A stretch of DNA of 64,000 bases from a virus, in the IMG/VR virus record IMGVR_UViG_3300048016_000072, positions 1 through 64,000 of that record, one strand, 5' to 3'. Position 1 is the stretch's first letter. Each line of letters starts with the position of its first letter. Both the position numbers and the translations under genes were made by a program. Positions 25,912 to 34,800 of this stretch are shown here, in pieces. The notes beneath the pieces are model-generated. The model saw only the letters and a program-made list of their open reading frames with translations. It made no database searches and was not told the origin of the DNA.

Positions 25912-28797
25912 ATGAAGAAGTATAAAGTAAGAGTTACACTTAATCAACCTAACCAGTATCAAACTGGTGGTCAGCCAATGTTTACTCAAGAAGAGTTATT
26001 GGCTCAGGCAACAGGTATTGAATCAGCATATCCAAAAGCAGCAACTAATGTTTCTGTTTATGATTATTTAGCGGCTCATGGTCAAGCAGCTAATGCTGAT
26101 TATCAATCTCGCAAGAAGATAGCTCAGAACCTTGGTATTAAAAACTATAAAGGTACTGCAGAGCAAAATCTTCAGATGCTTGAGATGCTTAAAAAGCAAC
26201 AAGATTTATCTTCTTTATTAAAAGAACAAGCAGCTCCTCAATCTACAAATAAGAGATCTACATTACCAACAGCGACAGATCCATCTTGGAATACGCCAAT
26301 GCCTTCTCCTGCTAGTGGTATGAGATATATACCTCAGCCTTTTGGAGCTACTGGTAATATTGCACCTGCTACTAACAATGATGATAGCTGGGGTAAAGCA
26401 CCAGTGAAAAAAAACAAACGTTCTACTTTACCTGTAGCACCTGATAACTCTTGGGAAGATCAAGGACCTCTTCCTGCAAGCGGTATTAGATATATCCCAC
26501 AACCTTTTGTTGGTGCTGCAAACTATGGAGATGGTTGGGATGATGCTCCAACTGTTTGGGAATCTATAATCCAAGGTCCTGTATTCTATCCAAACTTGCC
26601 TGCAAAAAAAGGTAAGAAGCAAACACCTGTAGTCACTAATATACCAAACTGGACTCGTAACAGAATCCCTGGTGATCAGATGGGTGATGGTTGGGATTCA
26701 AAGCGTCCTTTCTATATGCCACAAAATATGATTGGTAGAGAAGAAGGTGGTGAGATGATGGCTTACGGTGGTCAATATGGTCATAGTTTAGACCTTGGTT
26801 CTCGTATTATTGATAACGAGATGGGTCAACCAGATCCATATGCTGTTAAGGATACATTACAAGCTGTACCAAGAGATATGGCTAATCTAGAAGCTGAGCG
26901 TGGTGAAACTGCCTATGGTGACTTAGATAATGATGGTGAGATGGAGCATTCAAAGATTGGCGGTAAGCGTCACTCTCAAGGTGGTACTCCGTTAAACTTG
27001 CAGCCAGGTACATTCATCTATTCTGATACAAAAAGCATGAAGTTAAAAGGTCAAGCTTTAGCTCAGTTTGGTAAATCTGTTGGTTCAAGCAAAGGATATA
27101 CTCCTGCTGATTTAGCTAAACAGTATGAAATAAACAAATATAAAGCTATCTTAGCAGATCCAAATGCAGATCAGTATCAGAAACGTACTGCTGAGATGAT
27201 GATGAACAACAACAAGTTAAAACTTGCCCAGTTAGCGTTAGCTCAAGAAGCAAAGAAAGGATTCCCTCAAGGTATCCCTCAAGCTGCTATGATGGCTTTA
27301 CCTCCAGAGATTGCAGAACAGTTACAAGGAATGCAAGAGCCTCAAGGTATGGAGCAATCACCAGAAGCTATGGAATACCAAAAGCGTGGTGGTTCAACAT
27401 TCTCAGGTAATGCATGGTATCAAGAAGGTGGTATTAATAACCCAGGCTTCAAAGCTTTACCAGATTACGTTCAAGAAAAGATTACATCTAATATGGCATA
27501 TGGCGGCCTTATTGATTATCAAAAACGTGGTGAAGTAAAAGGATTCCAATCTTGGCCTGGTGATAAGTATTCTGGTGTAAAGAATGCATCTAAGTTTCCA
27601 AGTAATTCATGGGATCAGTATGCTGCATCTATTGGATACAATGGACCTTCTGGTGATAATCTTGCTTTACAAAAGTTTATTATGCAAGATCCAGCAAGAG
27701 CAGCAAGAATCAACGAGTTACATAAACAGTATGGACAACCAACTGGAGGTATGTTTGATTCTAAACTTGGATATCGTTGGGATCAGTTTAAAAACGAAGA
27801 GTTGAAAAAACAAAACGTTAACCCTTACTTTCCTACTGAAATAGATCCTAACGAGCAGTTTCAGTTACCTGATGAGTCACAAAGTACTATACCACAAGGT
27901 TATGTAACAGATGAGGAGTATAAAGCTCCAGTAAAAGCTGCAACTCCACAACAACAAGCTGTAGCACAAAAAGCAAAACCGGCAAAAGATCAGTTTTCTT
28001 ACATGACTCCTGATAAGTTAGCAATGCTACAATCTTTATTTACAAGAGCTGGTGTTCCAACAATGACTCCATTTGTTCAAGCTCCAGATTATGTAAAACA
28101 AGAAGCTGCATTTGCTGATCCTACAAGACAGTATGCTGCAGTTGCTGAACAAGCTAACATGCAGAATCAAGGACTACGTACATTTGGTAGACCACAAGCT
28201 AATCTTGCAGGTGCTAGTCAAATAGCAGGTAAGCAACTAGAAGCTATATCAAACATCGGAGCTGCAACAAATATGCAAAACGTTGGCATTGCTAATCAAG
28301 TTAATGCTACAAACACTGCACTTGAAAATCAAAACTTAGCACAAAGAGCACAAGCTGCTAATATGTTAGGCGAGATGGTTAATAAGTATAACTTAGAGAA
28401 CTTCTCAATGAGAGATGCTGCTGATAAGCAAACATTAGCTGCATATCAGAATGCATTTATGAATAGATCAATGCTTGATATGGTTAACAAATCTAATCCG
28501 TACTATGCAATGGATCCTATTACTGGTAGAGCGACGTTTAAAGGTGGTAAGAATCCTTTTAACTCAACAACTGGTAGTTCTGCTGCAGGTATGAATACAT
28601 ATCCTGATTTGTTAGCTTATGCAACTAAAACATTAGGCATGCCACAAGCAATGGCTGAGAAGTGGGCAGAATCACAACTCTCTGGTAAATCAACTAGAAC
28701 TACAACAGATAGTAACTATGATGGGTATCCAGATAAGCAAGTAGCAAGTATGATGGGTGCTGTTAATCCATTCTTAGCAATGTTCGGGCAACGTTAA
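25912..28797 (+). CDS. crAss-like virion cargo/structural protein
   Basis: 961 residues, low-complexity and Gln/Asn/Pro-rich. The N-terminal third has repeated 'ASG(M/I)RYIPQPF' and 'DDSWG/DNSWE' segments. The centre (about 325-385: NLEAERGETAYGDLDNDGEM, then HSKIGGKRHSQGGTPLNLQP, GTFIYSDTKSMKLKG) is a conserved block I recognise from crAss-like structural proteins. Near N510 it carries NPGFKALPDYVQEKI, shared with the preceding protein. The C-terminal part is helical with Gln/Ala-rich segments (about 720-860). No enzyme motif is clear. It lies directly upstream of the giant proteins, so ejection with the genome is a plausible inference. Confidence 0.75.
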   Translation: MKKYKVRVTLNQPNQYQTGGQPMFTQEELLAQATGIESAYPKAATNVSVYDYLAAHGQAANADYQSRKKIAQNLGIKNYKGTAEQNLQMLEMLKKQQDLSSLLKEQAAPQSTNKRSTLPTATDPSWNTPMPSPASGMRYIPQPFGATGNIAPATNNDDSWGKAPVKKNKRSTLPVAPDNSWEDQGPLPASGIRYIPQPFVGAANYGDGWDDAPTVWESIIQGPVFYPNLPAKKGKKQTPVVTNIPNWTRNRIPGDQMGDGWDSKRPFYMPQNMIGREEGGEMMAYGGQYGHSLDLGSRIIDNEMGQPDPYAVKDTLQAVPRDMANLEAERGETAYGDLDNDGEMEHSKIGGKRHSQGGTPLNLQPGTFIYSDTKSMKLKGQALAQFGKSVGSSKGYTPADLAKQYEINKYKAILADPNADQYQKRTAEMMMNNNKLKLAQLALAQEAKKGFPQGIPQAAMMALPPEIAEQLQGMQEPQGMEQSPEAMEYQKRGGSTFSGNAWYQEGGINNPGFKALPDYVQEKITSNMAYGGLIDYQKRGEVKGFQSWPGDKYSGVKNASKFPSNSWDQYAASIGYNGPSGDNLALQKFIMQDPARAARINELHKQYGQPTGGMFDSKLGYRWDQFKNEELKKQNVNPYFPTEIDPNEQFQLPDESQSTIPQGYVTDEEYKAPVKAATPQQQAVAQKAKPAKDQFSYMTPDKLAMLQSLFTRAGVPTMTPFVQAPDYVKQEAAFADPTRQYAAVAEQANMQNQGLRTFGRPQANLAGASQIAGKQLEAISNIGAATNMQNVGIANQVNATNTALENQNLAQRAQAANMLGEMVNKYNLENFSMRDAADKQTLAAYQNAFMNRSMLDMVNKSNPYYAMDPITGRATFKGGKNPFNSTTGSSAAGMNTYPDLLAYATKTLGMPQAMAEKWAESQLSGKSTRTTTDSNYDGYPDKQVASMMGAVNPFLAMFGQR

Positions 28798-28808
28798 ACC
28801 CAATAAGT

Positions 28809-28824
28809 TTAAGTTTAAACTTAA
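28809..28824 (+). repeat. 16-bp perfect palindrome upstream of motif E
   Basis: TTAAGTTTAAACTTAA is a perfect 16-bp palindrome immediately after the stop of the 25912-28797 gene, followed by CATATTTTTG. As RNA it could form a short hairpin with a U-run (weak terminator); as DNA it could bind a dimeric regulator. Confidence 0.45.
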
Positions 28825-28835
28825 CATATTTTTGT

Positions 28836-28851
28836 GTATATTATTAATGTA
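28836..28851 (+). promoter_or_regulatory. Candidate phage promoter motif, copy E
   Basis: GTATATTATTAATGTA ends only 2 nt before the ATG at 28854. If it is a promoter, the transcript would be nearly leaderless or start inside the gene. If it acts on RNA, it could be a processing or translation element. It is preceded by ATATTTTT (28826-28833). Confidence 0.4.
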
Positions 28852-28853
28852 CT

Positions 28854-31800
28854 ATGGCATCAGTAAATCCATATCCTTCAGGGAATAACGCAATAGCTCC
28901 TCTTCCTTTATTTACTCCAGACTTTGGAGCAATAGGCACGTTGTTACAACGGAGGTCAGCTATGTATGAGCAAGGCTTTAATCAAATAAAAGCTGCAAAC
29001 GATTCTATTGTCAATGCTCCATTAACTAATCAGAATAACGAAGTCTTAAGAACTCAATACTTACAGCAAGCACAGCAAAGTCTTAAAGATATATCTAGTA
29101 TGGATTTATCTGAAGGAAAGAATGTTGATCAAGCTCAGTCTGTATTTGCACCTTTCTGGCAAGATAAGTTTATGTTAAGAGACATGGCTTATACTAAACA
29201 AGCTCAGTCTGAAATAAGTAAAGCATTTGCAGCAAGAGATTCAACAGACGAAAAGATTAGAGCTACATATAGTGATACTGCTATTCAGTATATTCAGAAT
29301 GGTTTAGATCCTTTACGTACAGCAAATAGATCAGAAGAGGACTTTGCTAAAGTACAACAACGTCGATTCATTAGATCTCAGAATATTATGGGAGATATTG
29401 AAAAGCTACGTAAAGATGCTGGGTTTGAAGTACAAACAGTTGATGCATCTGGGCCACAGATAGTAACTACTACAAATGGTGTTAAGTCTTTAACATCTTA
29501 TAAGAACTTTATTCAAGCTAACTGGAAACCAGAGTATGATGATTATCTACGAATGGAGATGACGGTTGCTCATGAGCGTTCTGTAAAAGAGAAGATGGGT
29601 CAGTTTGGGGTATCTGAGATGGAAGCAAAACAGATGATTGGTAAAGATTATCTTGCAGATACAAGAAAGACTTATGAGAGCGGTAAAGTAGAACTTACAG
29701 CAAACATTGCTGGTATTGATTCACAGTTAGAAGAACTTAAGAAGACTAAAGTAACTGCTAATAATTCTACAGCTTTAATGCAGAAGTATAGAGAACTAGA
29801 AGAAGCTAAAAAACAGTATGGTAAACAGATCTCTGATTATGATGAGCGTTTAACTGATATTGATAAAAACTACGAGTCTAATCTTAGAGGTGTTACAGCA
29901 AACGGTCCTGTTTATTTTACCCAGTATGGTAAGATGAAGAAGATGAACGATATTGCAAACGCATTAGCTTCTGCCATTAAACAAGATGTTAAGAAGAATG
30001 ATGCCTTTTTTGCAACTGATGATTTAAGAGTAAAGCTTGAAGATCTTGATCTTAAGAAAGCACAGTTTGAGTTTACAAAAGCTGTTGCAAGAGGAGAATA
30101 TCCTTTTAGTGGGACAGGTAAAGCTATTCTTGGTGTTGGTCCTGACGGTAGTCCACAGATTAGTTTCGGTGGAGGCGGTAATGATGGTGTTTTAAACGGT
30201 CAAGATACTACTCCAGAAGGAAAAGGAAAGACTCAGTTTGATACTCCAATGGTTACAGGTATCAACACTCAAGCTCAGATTACAAAAGCTAATGCATATG
30301 AAGTATATGTTGACAATGTTACAAAGCAACGTTACTCAGCATATAACAATATCTTTAGTGCTATAGAGAAAGACGCAGATTTACAAGGTATATTACCTAC
30401 TGATTTTGTTAAGTCATTACGTGCAGCTGATGGCATTACTCCTGCTTCTGCAAAAACTAAATACAAAGATGAGATTTTTACAAAGCTAAAAGAAAAAGGT
30501 ATTATACCTGCTGATGCTAAGTATGACTATGCTTCTGGACCAACTCGTGTGGTTAACGCAATTACGTCTTGGATGTATAATAAGTATAGTGAGAAGTACA
30601 AGAGTGGTAAAGCCACTGATAATGAACTTGCTATATATAATGAGTTAGAGCAATCAAGAGATGCTATAAATGAATGGGGCTTACAGAGTAAAGAGCAAAA
30701 AGATTTAGTTAATAAAGCTCTTGCTAATGATAAGTATGCTCCTATTAGAACAGGAACTCCTGGTAATTATAAAGTATTAGATCCTTCCACACTTACATCT
30801 ATTGCAAGTAAAAAATATAGTATTAGTTCTAAGGACATATCAACTAAAGATCTAGTATCTATGCTATATTCAGGTGATGGTGTTGTTAAATATGATATAC
30901 CATGGTCTGATAAAGCAGGAAACTATCATTCTGGAAGACAGTATGTAGTATCAAAAAGTACTGGTGAAGAGTATAATGTTAGCGGTTATATTTCGAAGTT
31001 TAAAGATGATTATGACTTTGCAAAACTAGCTCCCTTGTATAAATCTGTTCAGTCTGAGATTGTACCAAACGCTAAGTACTACATTGATAGAATGGGTAGA
31101 GCTGGTATGGTTACTACTTATACTTCAGATGGTAAGCGTGATACTTTAGATAAGGGGCAGTTATTAGTTACTGAAGCTTTAGCAGGTAGTAACTTTGAAC
31201 AAGCTGATGGTAACGGTGGTGTTGCTAATATTGATGCGTTAGAGCAGTTAGGTGCTGATAGAGAGAAAGTTATTACTTTCTTTAATACAACTGCAAGAGA
31301 TGGTGGTAATGCATTAGGTCGTGTTGATTATACAACAATAGGTAAGAACGGTAATCCTTCTGTAATCATTGGTTATAAGCAAGAGCTTTTAAAAGAAGAG
31401 AGTAAGTCAGGTAGTGGTATATTAGATGAAAAGTCGATTGCTGCTATTGGTCGTTTAGGTATTGAAGTAAATCTTTCTAATGGTATTAAGTTAAAGAATG
31501 CACCATCTGTTCAAGAAGCTGGTTATATCTCAAAGGTTCTTACTCAAGGTGAGATTCTAAAGAGCAATCAAATGGATGAAGCTGCTGGCTTTAGATATAT
31601 GATAAAACAGAACTCAAGAGGAGATGGTTTAGTTATTAAGATAGATAAGAAAGTATTAAGTCAAGCAACAGGTCCTGACAGTAAACCTATAATTGCTGGT
31701 GAAAACGATTTTGTTGAAGGTACTTTACAAGAGATACCATATAACCAAATGGCTCCAGAAGAACTATATCAAAAAATACAACAGTTAAAGATGCAGACTT

Positions 31801-31886
31801 ATAAGCAACTAAGAGATTTTAGAACTGCTGCTGTACCAAAAGAACAAAGTAATGTTACATTAGGAGATTTATTAAATAACCAGTAA
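28854..31886 (+). CDS. Large virion cargo protein
   Basis: 1010 residues starting MASVNPYPSGNNAIAPLPLF. It is mostly helical. Residues about 18-90 resemble internal virion proteins that start with 'LLQRRSAMYEQGFNQIKAAN'. A clear heptad-rich coiled coil occupies about 290-342. A Gly-rich linker (FGGGGNDG) is near 435-450. No catalytic motif or membrane span was recognised. It lies between two motif-bearing gaps and is followed 3 nt later by the next giant gene. Likely packaged in the virion and ejected, by position and by analogy with crAss-like cargo proteins. Specific function unknown. Confidence 0.7.
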   Translation: MASVNPYPSGNNAIAPLPLFTPDFGAIGTLLQRRSAMYEQGFNQIKAANDSIVNAPLTNQNNEVLRTQYLQQAQQSLKDISSMDLSEGKNVDQAQSVFAPFWQDKFMLRDMAYTKQAQSEISKAFAARDSTDEKIRATYSDTAIQYIQNGLDPLRTANRSEEDFAKVQQRRFIRSQNIMGDIEKLRKDAGFEVQTVDASGPQIVTTTNGVKSLTSYKNFIQANWKPEYDDYLRMEMTVAHERSVKEKMGQFGVSEMEAKQMIGKDYLADTRKTYESGKVELTANIAGIDSQLEELKKTKVTANNSTALMQKYRELEEAKKQYGKQISDYDERLTDIDKNYESNLRGVTANGPVYFTQYGKMKKMNDIANALASAIKQDVKKNDAFFATDDLRVKLEDLDLKKAQFEFTKAVARGEYPFSGTGKAILGVGPDGSPQISFGGGGNDGVLNGQDTTPEGKGKTQFDTPMVTGINTQAQITKANAYEVYVDNVTKQRYSAYNNIFSAIEKDADLQGILPTDFVKSLRAADGITPASAKTKYKDEIFTKLKEKGIIPADAKYDYASGPTRVVNAITSWMYNKYSEKYKSGKATDNELAIYNELEQSRDAINEWGLQSKEQKDLVNKALANDKYAPIRTGTPGNYKVLDPSTLTSIASKKYSISSKDISTKDLVSMLYSGDGVVKYDIPWSDKAGNYHSGRQYVVSKSTGEEYNVSGYISKFKDDYDFAKLAPLYKSVQSEIVPNAKYYIDRMGRAGMVTTYTSDGKRDTLDKGQLLVTEALAGSNFEQADGNGGVANIDALEQLGADREKVITFFNTTARDGGNALGRVDYTTIGKNGNPSVIIGYKQELLKEESKSGSGILDEKSIAAIGRLGIEVNLSNGIKLKNAPSVQEAGYISKVLTQGEILKSNQMDEAAGFRYMIKQNSRGDGLVIKIDKKVLSQATGPDSKPIIAGENDFVEGTLQEIPYNQMAPEELYQKIQQLKMQTYKQLRDFRTAAVPKEQSNVTLGDLLNNQ

Positions 31887-31889
31887 TAG

Positions 31890-34800
31890 ATGGAGTCTAT
31901 ATTAAACTCGCTCAATAATAGCCTTGGAGGTCCTGATATTAAAACACCAGACTTAGAGCCAAAGCTATTAGATTTTATCGATCCTTTTGAGCAACGTGGT
32001 CAAGAACAAGCACAACAACTAGTTAGCTCATCTACTGCTGATCCTACCGCTTCTTTTTTATCAGGAGCATTGGCAGGTGGACCTTCTTTGTCCACTCAAA
32101 TGCAGCCAATAAACTTTAACCCTGAGCAGACACAGTTAGATAGATATACTAACTCATCGTACTCTGCTGAGCTCGGTTTTGATCCTAGAAGAAATAATGA
32201 AGAGTTGTATGCGTCAAGACAAACTTGGGGTGATACAATGGGTAATGCTTTTGCAGGCGCAGGTCGTCTAGCTTCTAATACATTCCTTGAGGGATGGAAG
32301 GGTTGGGGAAGACTTGCTGATGCAATGACTTCTTTTGATGCATCAAAGCTACAACCAGATGAAACAGAGATGTATCAGATGGCAAAGATACAAGAAGATG
32401 TAATGAATAAGTACGCTATTTTTAGAAGTGCTGATTCAGAGAAGTCTGTATTTAACAAGCAGTTCTTTGGAGATCTTGTTCAAAACTCAGGTTTTGCAGT
32501 TGGTGCTATTGCTCAAGCTTTATCAGAAGAGTTATTAACCTTTGGTGCATCTAGTTTATTTTCAGCTACAAAGCTTGGAATGCGATTCATGAAAGGAGTT
32601 GATAAGCTTCAAGACGTTGAGGAGTTTGCAAGATTAAACAAATCACTTGGAGATATCTACAAACAAGAAGGATTAGCAAAGACTATATGGAAAGGTTTCC
32701 AGAAGTTTAATCCTATTGGATCTACTACAAACGCTATTGAGAAAGCAGTTGTTGCTGGTAAGAATGGTGCAGGTGCTGCTCAGATTGCAGCGTTAACCTT
32801 TGGTGGATTTAGAAGAACGTTAAGTGAAGCTAACATGGCTCGTTCAGAAGCCATTTTTGAAGCAGCTGGTACATACAAAGAACTTAAAGATCGTTTAACA
32901 GAACAGCATCTTGAAAGAACAGGTGAGCTACCAGTTGGTGAAGACTTAGAACGTATTGACAGAGTATCAAAAGATGCATCCTCAGACAACTTCAACGTTA
33001 ACTTTGGTATGCTATTTGCTCTTAATAGATTCCAGTTTGATAACATGCTTGGTCATTTTAATGCTGAGCGTAGATTATTCAAGAACGTTGGACAATATGC
33101 TGATGACGTATTAAAGGTATCAGGTAAGGTTGCTGATAAAGAACTGACTAAAGTATATCAAGTTGGTTCATTAGGAGCTCTTGGTGCAGCAAAAGAGATT
33201 GCTACTGACTTTGGTAAAAAAGAAGCAGCATGGCAAGTAAGTAAGTTTCTTGGAAAGAACTTATTCAAGTGGGAGACATCAGAAGGTTTACAAGAGTTAT
33301 TCCAAGAAGGTTCTAACAAAGGTCTTCAGGATTATTACTATGACTTATATCATGGTAAGAAAGGATACTCTGGTAAGACTGATGCTATCATGAGTAGTGT
33401 TCAGAATCCATTAGCAGATACTCAAGGAATGAAGACATTCTTGATGGGTGCTGTTACTGGTCGATTATTATCTCCAATCAACTTTACAATGGGCAAAGTA
33501 CAAGAACGTATGATGACCACTGATAAGCAACGAGAAGAGATAAAGAAAGACAAGACGGCTACTGTTGCTGCGATAAACGAGTTCTACAAGAATCCTTATG
33601 CTGTATTAAAAGATGAGATAGCAAACTTTAAGGTTCAGAATAAAGTTGCTGCTACAATGCAGGAAGCTGTTGGTAATAAAGATAAGTATACTTACTATAA
33701 CTCAAGAGATACTGCATTTGCAAAAGCTGTTTCAGCTGCAAAGAAAGCAGGGATGGTTTCTTCTTTGATTGATACTATTAGAGGTCAAGGAGAATCGTTT
33801 AGTGTTGAGGATGCAAAAGAAGCATACGGCTTAGATCCAACGGTTGATAGTGCTAAGTCTGTTAAAGAATACTTTAACAAGATTGCTAATGATGTTGAAA
33901 CGTTTAACAAAACATGGGAAACGTTAAACGAAAAGTATGGTGATTTAATCCAACCAGATTTATACTCTGAAGGTAGTCAAGGTCAGAAAGATGCTCAGAT
34001 GTTAAAGAGTGTTCTTGATGATTATATTGAGATGCTTGCAACAAACTCATTCAAAGCAAAGTCTGCTATTGAAAGAGCAAATGCTTTATACACAAGAGCT
34101 GCTGCTAATCCTAATCTTGGAGGAGCTGCTTCTGCTGCATATAAAGTATTAGGTTCTCAACCTAAGATGCTTGGTGAGATGGATCTTCTTATAAAAGAGA
34201 TAGATAACCTTAAGCAAGTAAAGAAACGTACTCCTGAAGAAGCACAAACACTTAAGTATAAAGAACGTCAGCTACAAGCTATTTCAAAGTGGTTTGACTC
34301 GTGGCAGAATCTATCTAATCGCGATGAGACTAACATGTCAAAGCGTGAGCAGCGTTATGCAAAAGATGCTTATAAGAGGTTTATTAACTACAAGACTGAA
34401 GAAGCTGGTTTAAATACTGCTCTTTTATCTAATACAGATATTGATGAGACTTACGAAGATCTATTAGAGTACATCCAGTTAAATAATGACTCTGAAGAAC
34501 ATCTTAATGCTTATAACTTCCTAGCAGATCCAACAAGTATTGTTACTTTGGCTAATCGTATGAAGGCTGCAAAAAAAGTAGTACAAGGGCAGTTAGCAAA
34601 AGAAGCAAAGGATGAGGCTACTAAATCATTTACAGACTCATTAACTGGAGCAGTAGCACCAGAAGATGGAGAAAACATTACTGATCCTGATACGTCTGAC
34701 TTAACAGAAGATGTTGAAGATGCAGCAAATGCACCAGAAGGTGGAACTATAAATGTTGAAACTCTTCTTGCAGATCTAAAAGAAGGTTATTTCCAAGTAA

